Shown: positions 22,401 to 33,458 of the stretch, in pieces | How the letters are laid out: the number at the start of each line of letters is the position of its first letter | How positions within the stretch are numbered: position 1 is the first letter of the stretch | Source: Lentinus brumalis | Lineage: Eukaryota; Basidiomycota; Agaricomycetes; Polyporales; Polyporaceae | DNA: 64,000 nucleotides | Direction: 5' to 3' | Assembly (NCBI GenBank): GCA_001792895.1 | Contig: MARA01000005.1 | Location: 1,612,001-1,676,000 of the forward strand | Made by a program: the position numbers and the translations under genes | Notes under the pieces: model-generated | The model's database searches: none | What the model saw: the letters and a program-made list of their open reading frames with translations, nothing else | What the model was told of the DNA's origin: nothing

Positions 22401-24066
22401 ACCGCAGTGCTGGCGACGTAGACGTCGCCGTGGTTCATGGCATACAGACCAACATCCTGCTTGCGCCGGTGAGGGTCGACGGTGTTGCGCGTCGAGTACG
22501 GCGTGGTGTCGAGGATCAGGATGTTGATGTTGAGCTTGGATGCAATGGCGTGGTGGAGGCCGGAGGCACCGAGGTCGTACGACCAAGCATCCGAGCCGAT
22601 GATCCACCTCGAGGGAGCGGGGAGAAGGCGACGGAGGATAAGGATCTTCTGCGCAGCGGGGCTCGTGAGCTTCTCGCCCTCGAGGGCAGCTACGAGTTCC
22701 TCGCCGATGCGCTTGCTTTTAGCCCCGTCGTCGCGGGCTGCCAACCACCGGCTGAGGATGGAGTGGATGTCGATGGAAACGGAAGGGTCTCGGAGCAGCT
22801 CCTGGACGGCGGCGATGAGCTCCTCACGCGCTTCGATCTCTCCCCGAGCAACACCGAGGGCAAATTCGGGAGTGGTGGCAGCCTGACCTTGGGAGGCGAC
22901 CTGCTCTGGAGAGTTGAGGATGTCGAGACGGTCAGGGAAGAGATTGTGGAGTATCTTCGTGTACGCCACTTCGTGCTTCGGAACGTGAGGCGCACTGGCG
23001 GTAGCCTGCGTTGATGGCGAGGCACCCAAGGAGAGGCGGGCAGGTGCCGAGTCCGAAGCGGCCTCCTGCACGAAGGCCGCAAGATCGCTCTCGTTGACGG
23101 TGCTCGCGTCTCCGAGGACACCGCTCTGGACTACCGGGGCAGATGGGAGCTCGCCTTGCTGGATGGCACTGACGACCTCCAGATAGAGCGGGGTCCACTT
23201 CATAGACCACCGGTGGATCTGCTCCAGGACAATGACGCGCGTGACCGAAGGCGACAATGTGTTGAGGACGGTGGAGGACGGGAGCGGCTTAACCAGTGCG
23301 ACATCGACGAAGGAGACACCGTCGATGTCGTACGGGAAGGTCGCGCGGCCGAGGGTGAAGATGACGGTGTGGGGATCGGAGGCGCCATGTTGAGTGAAGG
23401 GCCGCAGTGGCCGGCGCACGAGGGAGACGGTCGCGATTGCGGCAGACTGGTAGGTCTGAAGGGCGGAAGAGGGGTCGGAGGTAGGCTTTTGCACGGTGCC
23501 GCGAGGAGAGAGCTTCGGGGCGAAAAGGAAGGGCTGGATGCGGTCGCCGTCTATCTCCTGGACGGACTCTGCGTGGTCTCCGAGCTCAAATATGTGGAGG
23601 ACGGCGATAGATTCTGTGAAAGCGAGCCTGGACGCGAGGAGTGCATGGTCGTGGGCTTGCTGGGCGGTGCGAGAGTAGAGGACGAAGGGTAGAGAGGACG
23701 TGAGCACGAGAGCGTCGGAGAGGTCATTAGAGACTGCAACATGGAAGACAGTGGGAGTAGACGAGAGCTCCGGGAGGTGAAGGAGGAGACTGTTGAGGAG
23801 CTGGGGTGCGCGAGTGCGGTGTAAGAGAGTAGACGGGCGGAGCGGTGGCGGAGGAGGGCAGCACCTGCGTCTGCGCCAAAGGGGAGGTGGGTGACTGCGG
23901 CCTTGGAGTCCGGAGCAGCGGAGAAGGGGTGGAGGGAGGCGTAGAAGGGAGACGGACCCGAGGCGGACAGGGCATTGACCAGGATATCGGATGCGAGATA
24001 GGCAATCCGCGAGACTGCCGCTACAGAAGGTGATGCAGACATCGGGACTAATGGGGAGACGGACAT
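19490..24066 (-). CDS. MET5: Sulfite reductase (NADPH) hemoprotein beta subunit (one base missing in exon 1)
   Basis: Six exons (24066-21075, 21017-20822, 20770-20511, 20453-19885, 19829-19740, 19686-19490), about 1434 residues once one base is restored. The N-terminal start [20 protein letters not shown] reads well to SYTALAHP, and the next frame continues [15 protein letters not shown]; the break sits in a G run at 23803-23806. Order: pyruvate-ferredoxin-oxidoreductase-like part ([20 protein letters not shown]), flavodoxin domain ([32 protein letters not shown]), then nitrite/sulfite reductase halves. The siroheme/4Fe-4S cysteines are in [18 protein letters not shown] and [14 protein letters not shown]. 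With MET10 it reduces sulfite to sulfide for cysteine and methionine. A long antisense ORF at 20630-22129 is a shadow. Confidence 0.95.
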
Positions 24067-24450
24067 TGGTCAGGCGTGAATTTGATAGAGAGGATGCCGT
24101 ACAGGTACTCACTAGTACTCAAGTACTGCTGGTCGCTGTGGACTGCGAGGGCGACGTGCGAGACGGTGGGATGGCTAAGAAAATATATTCGCGGGGCTCA
24201 TAACGAAGTCTGAATTCCGAATTACGCGTGTGTTTCCGGGGAGAGACAGACTCGCAACAACGACGCTATTCCTTTGGCCCTGTTTGGCGGACCCTGGCCT
24301 GGGGTTAGGGCTCCTAGGGGCAGGCAATCCCCGGCGGAGTCTGAACCTTGTCCCTGCTACTGCACAGCTGCTGTTCTGTCTACCGATCGCGCGCGCCGTC
24401 CAGGCTGCAGCATCAAGACACCGACGCCCGACACCGACCCTCCGTCCGCA
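24067..24450. other. Divergent promoter between MET5 and RPL30
   Basis: A 384-bp shared upstream region. It contains the TTAGGG-type motif annotated separately and an AT-rich ATATATT near 24182-24188 that could be a TATA element for MET5. Confidence 0.55.
24301..24320 (+). promoter_or_regulatory. TTAGGG/TAGGGG motif in RPL30 promoter
   Basis: GGGGTTAGGGCTCCTAGGGG lies 130-150 bases before the RPL30 start. Telomere-repeat-like TTAGGG boxes bound by Tbf1-type factors are known in ribosomal protein promoters of several fungi; that this one is functional is inference. Confidence 0.45.
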
Positions 24451-24961
24451 ATGGCCCCCACCAAGAAGTCCAAGGCTGCAAAGTCCTCCGAGTCCATTGC
24501 CTCGCGTCTCGCCCTCGTCGTCAAGTCGGGCAAGTACTCCCTCGGATACAAGTCCGCCCTCAAGCAGATGCGCTCAGGCAAAGGTTCGTCCCTCCCGCTG
24601 ACTCTCTCTCCGGGGACTGGAGCGTGAGGCTGAGAAGGTCCCTTGTGCTGACGATCCCCCTTCTCTCCCCGTGTGCCCTGCCGACTCCAGCTAAGCTTGT
24701 CCTGATCGCCGGCAACTGCCCTCCTCTCCGTAAGTCCGAGCTCGAGTACTACGCCATGCTCTCCAAGACGTCCGTCCACCACTTCACTGGCACGAACGTC
24801 GCGCTCGGCACTGCTGCTGGCAAGCTCTTCCGTGTCGGGTATGTCCGCCTCACTACCCTGTGCTCGCATCTCTCTGACCATTGTCTTTTTTCAGTGTCAT
24901 GACCGTCACCGACCCTGGTGACAGTGATCTCCTCTCCGTCGCTGAGGGCGCTGCGGCATAA
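24451..24961 (+). CDS. RPL30: 60S ribosomal protein L30 (eL30)
   Basis: Three exons (24451-24583, 24691-24838, 24895-24961) give 115 residues. [20 protein letters not shown] starts the protein, followed by [60 protein letters not shown] and [11 protein letters not shown]. This is the full length of the family. eL30 binds 28S rRNA through a kink-turn in the large subunit. Introns of 107 and 56 nt. Confidence 0.97.
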
Positions 24962-25123
24962 AATTATCATATCGTACTCCATGTACCCCATCACTAGGCG
25001 TTGTATGATTTATGAGGCAGCCATGACACCATACCCACCCAACCTTTGTGAACAATGTGGCAACTCGACGCGAATCCCATGCGAAAGCTGCCGCGACAGC
25101 AGTAAACGGTACATATAATACAA

Positions 25124-26891
25124 CTACAACAACGTTGGCGACATGCCGAGAATAGTGCGAGGTCCCTTGTTCGCATAGTCCGCCTTCGACACGTAGTTCT
25201 TCCCTGCGGAGTCGTTGAACGCGAGCTGCAATAAGAACCTCTATCAGCGCACATCCACACATGCACGTCACATAGTCTGCCTTTACCTTCGCAATGATGC
25301 TCGTCCCGAGGAAAGCCGCTAATCCGTCACCCTTGTCCCGATACTCGGCGAAGTAATCTGGTACTCTCAGCGTCTTGATGTGCCGAGGCTGCACCTCGTT
25401 GCTCTGCACGTCAGGAGCGCTGAGGATGTACGGCGCAAGCCGGCCAGAGAGGGCTGCCCCGAGACCTACGTCGGACAAACACGGCCTGTTAACACATTTG
25501 CGCAAGAATAACGCCACCGTGGACGTGCCACGCACCTTTTATGTGGTTCGTGATCTCCCCAGTTACGAAGAGGCCCTGCCAGATATACGCGCGTTGGTCC
25601 ACGTCCGCTTTCGCGACTGCTTCGCCCACCGCGACCTGGAGCGGATTCCGCAGGTCCGGGTCGCCCCTCGGTTGCACCCCCGGCACCCCATCCAACAAAG
25701 ACGGGTCAAAGAGCGGCTCGCAGAAGCGATGCCGCTCCTTGCCCAGCGTGAGCTCCATCCCGCGGAACGACGTCGTGACGAGGTCGAGGGCCTCCATCTC
25801 CTTTGCTCGGGCCTGCTCCGCTGGCTGTGCTTTGGCGTTCTGGCGTCGCTTCATGCCGCTCTCGATGACCGCACGCTCCTTCCCGGCGACGACGATCGCA
25901 GCAATGTCCGTTACGCCTTCGTCCTCGAGGTCCCGCGCCGCCTCACCCTCTGCGAGGGCCTTGATCAGTCCGCTCTGCCATGTGTGCTTGGCAAGCTCGA
26001 GCAGTGTCTCTTGCAGCGCTTCTGGAGATGGGCTGTTGTCCGCCGGGGAGAGTGCTGCCATGACGGACGTGTTTGAGCGGAGGAGGTGGGCGAGGTAGGC
26101 GAGGCAGTCGCGCAGGCCGATGGGGACGTGTGTACGCCCGGGGTGGAGGATGAAGCCGTCGTAGATGGGCGTGACGTCCGTGTACTCCTCGTCGACGTCG
26201 ACCACGACGCCGCTGAGCTGCATGCCAGAGATGGCGGCGTAGAACTGCGACATGGGCCGCTCGAGGATGGCGAAGCCGGCGGCGTTGAACCGCTCGAAGA
26301 AGATCTGGCATATGCGCTCCGAGACGTTGCGCGAGATCCCGGCGGGGAAGGAGAGCATGATGGGGGACTCCATTTGTGCGCGGCGGAGCTTGAGCTCATG
26401 GAAGAGGACGTGCTTCCTGGGACGGAGTGGCGGATGAGACTTTGTGGGACGCGGAGGAGAGTGGGCACGTACCAGAGAGCCTCTGCTTGCGTGTAGTCAC
26501 TGACGTCTCCCTCGGCGAAGGGCCATGATACGATGAGGTCTTGTCCGGCAGCAAGTGCCTCGTCTAGTTGCGTGCCGACGAGGTAGTCGGTCACCTTCGC
26601 CGAGCTAGTGGCATTCGAGGTAGATGCGCCTGTATCCGGTTGTCACATCGCAAAGATATCGCAGGCGAAAAGACATACCATTCTCCCCCGTTGGTGCAGC
26701 AAGATTCCTCCTTAGCCCCACGCGCGCCGGTAGTTCCTGCGCAGGTTCATTTAGCGAGGACGCTCTTCAGCATTTCCGAGGCGACGTACGACGGTGGGAA
26801 GCCTCAGTAGATCGTGGAGACCCTGGCCTGCGCGTATGTGAGTACGGCCGGTCTCGATGATGACGACGGTAGAGTCGCGGAAGTTGCTCAT
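25124..26891 (-). CDS. ARP9: Actin-related protein, Arp9-like
   Basis: Six exons (26891-26790, 26736-26679, 26629-26473, 26416-25536, 25465-25287, 25225-25124) give 439 residues. It opens STVVIIETGRTHIRAGQGLH, the actin-fold phosphate-loop region, then LPTVELPARVGLRRN. Further actin-like parts are DLIVSWPFAEGDVSDYTQAE, PMSQFYAAISGMQLSGVVVD (second phosphate loop region) and RAYIWQGLFVTGEI. The end GLAAFLGTSIIAKLAFNDSA corresponds to the C-terminal actin strand. Arp9 is a nuclear subunit of SWI/SNF and RSC remodelers. Other divergent nuclear ARPs are possible, but the LPARVGLR start and lack of a canonical ATPase core favour Arp9. Confidence 0.82.
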
Positions 26892-27165
26892 GGCCCGGGA
26901 GGTGGAGGTGCAAGACAGAGCGCGCGTCTTCGCGATCACGCACAGGCGCGTCGCGCGCACCAAGACGCCCGAACGTTCCTACGCTCGAACCACCATCGCG
27001 AGCCCCCTGGCAGTCATCGGAGAAACGTGCAACGAGCAGAGATTGCAGAACGACAACTACAAAGCATGCATCGAACGAGAGCATCTGACGGGATTATGCG
27101 AAGTAATGTAGAGGCGTCCGTCCAGTATCTGCGTATCCCCCTCCCCGCGACCCTGCGTGCGGCCG

Positions 27166-28673
27166 CTATCCACCTTCGCCACCCTGACGGGCCCTCGACG
27201 GGCCTGCGGCGCGGTCCGGACTGTCAGTGTCCATCTTATTCTTGTCCTTGTCCTTGCCTTTGCCCGGGTTCTTCGCGTCTCGCGCGTCGACCTCCACATC
27301 CCTTTCCGAGTCGTCTTGCGGCCACTGGCCCGTCCCGTCGATGATCCCCGCCAGCTCGAGCTGCGCAAACTTCTCCGCAAACGCGACGTAGCCGATGCTC
27401 GGCGCCGGGGGCTTCTCCCGCACAGGCGGGATGATCATGGGCTGGGGGCGCGAGATCTGGAGGGCGGGCTCCGGGGGCGCCTTGTACGCGACCCACTCGA
27501 GGCACTCGTTCTGCGGGTCGCTGTAGTAGGACGTCGACGCTTGCGGGTCGAGGTCCGCGAAGGGCAGCGACTCGGGCTCGTCTGTGTCTGAGGCTTCGGA
27601 CGGCGGCGCGGCGCGCGAGGACATGCGTTTCCAGCGGCCGCGGCGGGCGGTTTGCGAGGCGGTGGACCCTGCTCTTCGGGGCTTCTCCCGCACGGGTGGG
27701 AGGAGAAGGGTATATAGAGGGACCGGGTCGTGCGGGAGTGGCGGGAGGGCTCTTCGGGGCGGCTTTTTGGGTGTCCGGGACTGCCGCAGAGGGGCAAGCG
27801 GGTGGGGAAGCTGCCTCCGAACCTGTGGTCTGTGCGCAAGTGGGCTGGGATGGCTGTGGGGCTTGCTTGTATGTGAAGGCTTCTGAGCATCCTGTCGGGA
27901 GGTTAAGTGTCTGGGTGTATCTGGTGGTTGCGTGGCGGTGAGAAGCCCTCACCTTCTACCGGGCAGGGCAGAGGCACCCTGCTCATGTGACTGAAGGTGA
28001 TGTGCTGCAGGAGACTCGAGAGGCTGTCGTGCAACCTGACTGCGCATCTCTCGCACTGGCAGTGGAATGGAGCCTGTCATGCAAACCCATGTCAGTGGGC
28101 TCGAAGGTAAAAGGTCAAGGGATGTCCCCGGTAGATCATGATGACTGACCTGGCTGGATGATGCCTCGAGTTGTTGACAATGGTGATGGAGGTGCTACAA
28201 AACGAAAGAAGCCTATCAGAATACATTTCCACAGCCTCAAAAAGAATGTCTCTGCGCAGACAAGATGCATGAATGACTGCTTTGTCCTCGAATGAGGCCT
28301 GTGGTGCATCCTTGGAAGATGAGCTCATCCTAGCATATAACTAAGGTGGGATCACCAAGTGCATCCCAAAGGACACTTTGCAGGTTGACTTGAAGTAGAT
28401 CATGGGATTGTGTCGCATTTTTGAGCCACAAGACGAGTAAAAATGCGGCACACTCCCATGATCTACATCATATCATCTGGCTATCAAGGAGGACAAAATG
28501 GCACTCACCTTCTGAAGGGCGATCCAGCTGTTGAGTTCAGCAGGACAACCTCTCCACTCGCATCGAGTGGGGCGAATTGCCTCAGATGCCACCTGGACTG
28601 CTCGTTCAGGTGAGAGAACAAGCTCAAGAGCCTGAACCTGAGAGGTTGCAGGCACCTCGGCATCAGCTATCAT
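27166..28673 (-). CDS. C2H2-type zinc-finger protein, probable transcription factor
   Basis: Predicted in five exons (28673-28509, 28194-28150, 28073-27953, 27891-27724, 27668-27166), 333 residues. Finger 1: CEWRGCPAELNSWIALQKHL, split by a 314-nt intron just before the His. Finger 2: FHCQCERCAVRLHDSLSSLL followed by QHITFSHMSRVPLPC. Finger 3 begins CPVEGCSEAF but lacks the His pair. A Pro/Ala-rich linker and a basic stretch (ARRGRWKRMSSR) follow, then an acidic Ser-rich region and GYVAFAEKFAQLELAGIIDG, ending in a Lys/Asp-rich tail. Exons 1-4 are supported by finger continuity; intron 4 (27669-27723) was placed by frame only. I know no function. Confidence 0.72.
28395..28466. repeat. Hairpin in intron 1 of the zinc-finger gene
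   Basis: Two 28-nt arms (28395-28422 and 28439-28466) are reverse complements with 26 matches, around a 16-nt loop. Arms begin GTAGATCATGGGA and end in a T run. The hairpin lies wholly inside the 314-nt intron that splits finger 1. No clear target-site duplication, so it may be a tiny foldback element or a structured RNA. Confidence 0.75.
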
Positions 28674-29322
28674 CCTCAGTACAGACCAAGGCACTGAGAA
28701 CGAGATGGGGACAAATGTTTGGAGGGATGAATGACGGGAGGAGGGAGGAGGAGGGGATCAGCAGATCAGAGATCTTCGACAAGTGGCCCGCTCACATATC
28801 CTATATGTGCTAGGGTTAGAACAAAGGAGACATTCTGGGGATGAAAGAAATTGTCACCATCGCGACTCCGCCGCTGTCCGGCCAGTCGCGCGGGGGCGGA
28901 AAGGGCAGTTTTTGGTGCGGAGCCAGCCCGAAAGACGATAGCGTTTCGGTATTCTCTAACCCTAGCGTTTTCGGCCGGGCCCTCCTCCGGGCGCTTCTGA
29001 AATCATTGACGAAAGCCGGCTGCAACGGACGTGCACCGACGGGTGCCGCGTACGGTGGAGAGAACCTCTACGTACATATGATGCTGGGTGGACCCGGAGT
29101 CAAGCATCAAGCAGGTGCCGAGAGACTAAGGACCCGAGAACCATATGTGGTAAATCAAAGTGTCGCTGAGAAGTCTTTATACATGGGACACAAAGTTGGT
29201 CCTAGTAACTTCCGAGCTGCAAGCTCGAACCGTCGTCTTTGTCTAAGTATCCTTGCCGAGACGAACCATGTCCCATCCAATATCCATAAACCCCGCGTAG
29301 GCTGTGCACTCCCAATCTATAC
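28674..29322. promoter_or_regulatory. Upstream region of zinc-finger gene with paired TAGGGTTAG boxes
   Basis: TAGGGTTAG at 28811-28819 and the inverse CTAACCCTAG at 28956-28965 face each other 136 bases apart, 138-293 bases upstream of the zinc-finger ATG. They resemble Tbf1-type telomere-repeat boxes. A 191-codon + strand ORF (28841-29416) runs over this region into the phosphomannomutase 3' end and has no family resemblance. I could not identify an RNA gene between the boxes. Confidence 0.45.
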
Positions 29323-30512
29323 TCACAGATCGAACAGCTTCTTGATCTGCTCCATCGTGTCCGGGGGGTTGGCGACGGTGTGGCCGATGGTACGAGAATC
29401 CGCGAAGATCTCGTAGTCGTTACCACCCTGGTGAGAGGGATGTCAGCGGCGTTCAGCACACGCACGGATGCATCGGACGGCGAACCTGGTAGGTCTTGTC
29501 GCCGAAGAAGTGGATCTCCTCAAAGTGCTCGTCTGCGACGTGTTGTAGGCAGAAGGTCTTGTCCCAGCCGTTCGGGAAGACGTCGAAGGAGATCTGGCCG
29601 CCTATCGAGTATGTGAGGCCGTAGTCGGCAAACTTCTCCTTGAGCACGTTGACGAACGTCTCGCGGATGCGGTGCACCTGTGAGGACGAAGAGGTGAGAT
29701 CAACGTAGAAAAATCATGGAGGAGGATGGCGCAGTCAAGTCACCCTGTCGTATTCCTGGAAATCGAGACGCTCCTGGATCCTGTGGCGAGTCAAAGCAAA
29801 CGTAAGTCAGGACACCACCACGGCGACAGTATGCGGCAGAGACTGGAGACGCACGTAGCATTACGACCCAAAGGGCTCACGTTGATCATGCCGTTCCGGA
29901 ATTCGACGAATGTGCCTCTGCATCGCGCCGCATTGCATCAGAACTGTGGTGGCGCGTAAGACTGCAGGAAGTCTCAGTCTGGGGCATACCGTTTAATCGG
30001 GACGTCCAGGTCGGCGATGTAGTGCAGGATGAAGTTCACGAGGACCTTGTAGCGCTCCTCGCCCACATACTTGATGAAAGACTGCGAAGGCAGCTGCTGC
30101 CCGAGTTTGTACGCTGTCAGGCCGTTCTCCGCGAACGCGTAGTCGAACTCTTTGAGGACTGCATGCACAACGGGTTCAGTTTGCACGTTCGCCCACAAAC
30201 GGGTTTCCCAGAAGGCGAGGTTGTGGCGGGGCAAAGGAAGGGTGGGGAGACGCACTGTGTGATCCCGGGGGAGTGACCTGCTCCTCGACCTTGACAAAGT
30301 CGGAGCCGCCGACCACGCCGATGGCAGCCTTCTTGCGCAGCGCACGGAGGAGTGCAGTCATTTCTGGAGATATGCTCTGTGATATTGAGATTGGGATGTG
30401 TGGCAGGTGCGGCGGCGCGGGGACGTACTTGACGAGCGAGACTGAGCGTGCCGTCCACATCGAAGAGGACGAGCTTCTTCAGCGGGCGATCAGCGAATGC
30501 GGCGGAGACCAT
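29323..30512 (-). CDS. SEC53: Phosphomannomutase
   Basis: Seven exons (30512-30429, 30376-30256, 30158-29990, 29917-29855, 29780-29744, 29677-29486, 29427-29323) give 256 residues, the normal length. The HAD-superfamily nucleophile motif is [16 protein letters not shown]; then [74 protein letters not shown] and [20 protein letters not shown]. It converts mannose-6-phosphate to mannose-1-phosphate for GDP-mannose, glycosylation and GPI anchors. Exon 2 ends after VTPPGSH using a good gtgcgt donor, which puts exon 3 in frame. Confidence 0.96.
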
Positions 30513-30823
30513 GGTTTACGCTAGCGAGTAGAGAGTGCGTTACGAGGACTGAGGACGGTAAGCAGGGAGGTTGCAGGGATGAAGAGGGGAAAGGACGCGG
30601 TTATATGTGCGCGCGTTGTCGACACTCATGCAGATCGAGATCTCGTAGATCTATAGCAGACACGTGCACCCATTTCGCAGAACAGACATAGGATCGGCGA
30701 CCACGTACGCCCCAGTGACAATGAGAACAGACGACTGCTGTCGAAACCGGTGTGGAAGTAGCCAAGAGCGACACGTATATTCAACGTAGACCTATGATGT
30801 GTACGGTGAACTGCGGACGACGG
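30513..30823. other. Intergenic, nothing recognised
   Basis: Spacer holding the phosphomannomutase promoter and the VMS1 3' end. No gene seen. Confidence 0.5.
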
Positions 30824-33086
30824 TTATGCTCGTCCGCCTCCCTGGAGCGCCTTCATTCGAGCCTCCGCTGCCCGCGCCCTCCTCTCCCTTTCAATCTTCG
30901 CCCTCATCTCCGGTGTCAGGCCTGCCACGCTCTCCGTAGTGCCCGACGCCCCTCCCAGCTTCCTTGGACCGTTCGCTGGCTCCTCTTTCGCCTTGCGGGG
31001 CTTCGGCTCCTCGACGGGCGGTGGTGGTGGTGGTGGTGAGGCGGCTTCACGCTCCTTCTCCCGCTCCTTCAACTTGTCCTTCAGACCCTTCCGCCGTGCC
31101 TTCTTCTTCTCCTCGCGGCCCTCCTCCATCTCGGAGCTGAGCACGCTCGGCACCCGTGCGCCATGCTCTGTACCCAGCCAGTCCCACCAGTCCGGGTGCG
31201 CGGCCGCACAGCGGCGGAAGACATCGCGCACGGCCTTTGTGCGTGCGAGCTCGTAGGCTGTGCGGCGGCCGCCCTTGCCTCTCGGTAACCGAGGCACGTC
31301 ACCGTCGGACTCTACCCCGGAATCGTCTTCTGCTGCGACGGTGCTGGAGGGCACGTCGAGCGTGGGATCCGCACGCAGGTCCTCCAGCAGCCATTTTGTG
31401 ATCTCCTCCTGGCCGGAGTGCGCGGCGACTTGGAGGAGGGTCCCTCCCTTCTCGTCTGTCCAGTCCGGAACGGGGGTGTTGACGCCACCTAGGGCGGCGC
31501 CCTCGCGATCCCAGAAGGTCTTGAGCGTGTCTAGGCGGCCGCGCTTGATCATGTCGAGAAGCCGGGTCCATTTGTCCCGGAGCTGCTCCTCTTCTGGTGA
31601 GAGCTGGGGGACGGCAGGCTTGTCCTTTTGTTTTGCGGCTTCGGGCTGCGGGGCAGGGGCAGGTTGGGGCTTCGGCTTGGGAAGGGAGGCAAGCAGGGCT
31701 TCGTCCTGCGCGTGGAGGGCTTCTTCGGTCAGATGCGAAACCTTGACGCGAGTTAGTTCTTGCAGACAGCGGGAGAGTTCCGCTTGTGTCTGGGACGGAA
31801 GTGAGAACCGGCTCAGGTCGGGGGTGTGCGACATGGAAGACTTACCGGGCGCCGAGTGGGAAAGGGGAATGTACGCAGCCGTTCATCCCCTGTGGCATCG
31901 GCAGGTGAGCGAGACAATAGGAAAGCTGGAGAAGCAAAGCGCACCTTTCTCGATGACTGCATCTTCATAGTCGAGGAAGATGCGGCGATTGGAGACGCTT
32001 GCGCGGATCCAGATACGCTCGCAGTCGTGTATGTCGTCCGCCCAGTCTTGCAACAGATTGCGGATGTCCTGCGCATGGTCAGTGTCATTCTCCAGCGGAC
32101 GCAAGATGATCGCTTACGTCGCGAAGAGCCTGTTCTCCGTACCGACGGAGCATGGCACCAGCACTGACGGCTTTGGATTTGGCGTTGTCGTTCAGGCCCT
32201 GAGAGCCACCCTGCTTGCGACGGGCTGATCGAGAAGCCATGAGCAACGGAGGCATCCGAGGGTGTCTAATGACGCGTACTGGTATAGCGGTGGAAGGTTT
32301 TGTGCTTGAGGACCTCAATCTCGGGTTTGGGCTTTCTTGGTTTGCCTTTCTTGGTCAGTCCTCCATCGTCCTCATCTCCATCGGGCCGCTTGACGCGAAC
32401 GATGGCCCCGCGAAATGTCCACCAGCAGTCATGAAGAGTGCCCAGGTGCGCCCGTACTCTCCGCCGATCTGCATCTGCTTGAGCTCGGCAAGGTATTCGG
32501 TGGGCGGGGTGGAAGACGAGAACACGGCCTTGTATATGCCGACCTGGGTAGAGGGTGGGGAGTGAAACCATACTAGAGGAGTCTGAGGTAGTTTCGGCGT
32601 GGAGGACTCTGGAGAGGATGGACGGGCGAGCTTGCGGGTCTTGTGGACAAGGGCAGCGACGGCGTCCGAGTCGTCCGAGTCGCTGTCGGAAGAGGATGCG
32701 GAGCCAGAGATGGAGTCCTCAAGGCCTAGTCGGAGGTGAACGGTCGTTCTGGAGTGCTAGGTCGCGGACGTACCATCGACAAGCTGGGCAAACTGGGCCT
32801 CCGCGACGGGTTCTCCACCGTTTAGACGGATCTTGACGTTGTATCGATGCCAATCGGAGCGAAAGTGGGCGCGCTGATCGTCGACGTCTACAAAGATGGC
32901 ACCAAGGCAGATGTTGCACGCGCGCGAGCCGGCAGTGGGTTGCGGAGGAGGGGGAGTGTCTGTGCGAGGTGGGGTGGACGGCTCGGGGACTTGATTGAGG
33001 GTTGCGAGGAACGAGGGTATGAGGAGATCTCTAGGAATCGCTGTGACTCTGGTCTGGCTGACAGATCCTTGTCCCGGAGTTATCAT
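30824..33086 (-). CDS. VMS1: Vms1/ANKZF1 peptidyl-tRNA hydrolase (one base missing in exon 2)
   Basis: Six exons (33086-32774, 32725-32280, 32224-32118, 32068-31945, 31889-31846, 31789-30824), about 666 residues after restoring one base in the C run at 32405-32408 (AGGHFAG must continue AIVRVKR). A zinc finger (ACNICLGAIFVDVDDQRAHF, HRYNVKIR) is followed by the eRF1-like catalytic domain with HKTFHRYTTRRKQGGSQ, the conserved Gln-containing loop. Then ankyrin-like GGTLLQVAAHSGQEEITKWL, a Lys/Glu coiled coil, and a C-terminal VIM-type helix ERERRARAAEARMKAL for Cdc48. The enzyme releases stalled nascent chains from 60S-peptidyl-tRNA and protects mitochondria. The start ATG at 33086 is the best in-frame choice; 33242 is an alternative. 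Confidence 0.93.
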
Positions 33087-33222
33087 CAATGCGAGAGGAA
33101 CAGGCCCTGCGCAGCTGAGCGAGACACGAGAGAGTAGGAGAGAGTGAGGAGATCTGAGTGGGATCTGGATGAGGTCAGAGCTGTTTGCCACACGCGCCAA
33201 ATCACGGCCAAGCGCGTCGAGC

Positions 33223-33414
33223 ACGCGTCTGGGCGTCTTCATTCGACGCGTCTCGCCTCGTCTCATCTACGCCAGCTGCTCTCTCCGACTCTCCGCGACG
33301 TGCGACGCGTATTGCAAAGCACTCAGAATGGCGACTGTCTCCCATCCTCCAAGGAAAACATTCCGTTCCATGGCGGGTACGTGCAATCCATCCACTCGAC
33401 GCGTCGCGACGCGT
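33223..33414 (+). promoter_or_regulatory. Cluster of five ACGCGT (MCB) boxes at the POL3 5' end
   Basis: ACGCGT occurs at 33223-33228, 33246-33251, 33305-33310, 33399-33404 and 33409-33414, between the divergent VMS1 and POL3 start codons. MCB boxes are bound by MBF (Mbp1/Swi6) and drive G1/S expression of DNA replication genes. Their position next to a replicative polymerase fits that role; two near matches (cacgcgcc, agcgcgtc) flank the cluster. Confidence 0.8.
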
Positions 33415-33458
33415 CTCACACCACTCTCTTGCCTAGGGACACAAGCATCAAACCGCAC

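Noticed and set aside
24066..24112. A non-ATG (GTG) start extending the main MET5 frame upstream
   Set aside because: That frame is a proline-rich low-complexity run there, whereas the other frame starting at ATG 24066 has the conserved Met5 N-terminus; a missing base explains the switch.
27709..27718. TATATA as a core promoter for a separate 152-residue gene starting at 27624
   Set aside because: Splicing joins this segment to the upstream zinc-finger exons in frame, so the motif falls inside a 55-nt intron; a separate gene is less likely but not excluded.
28841..29416. A 191-codon + strand frame upstream of the zinc-finger gene
   Set aside because: It overlaps the 3' exon of phosphomannomutase in antisense and shows no family resemblance.
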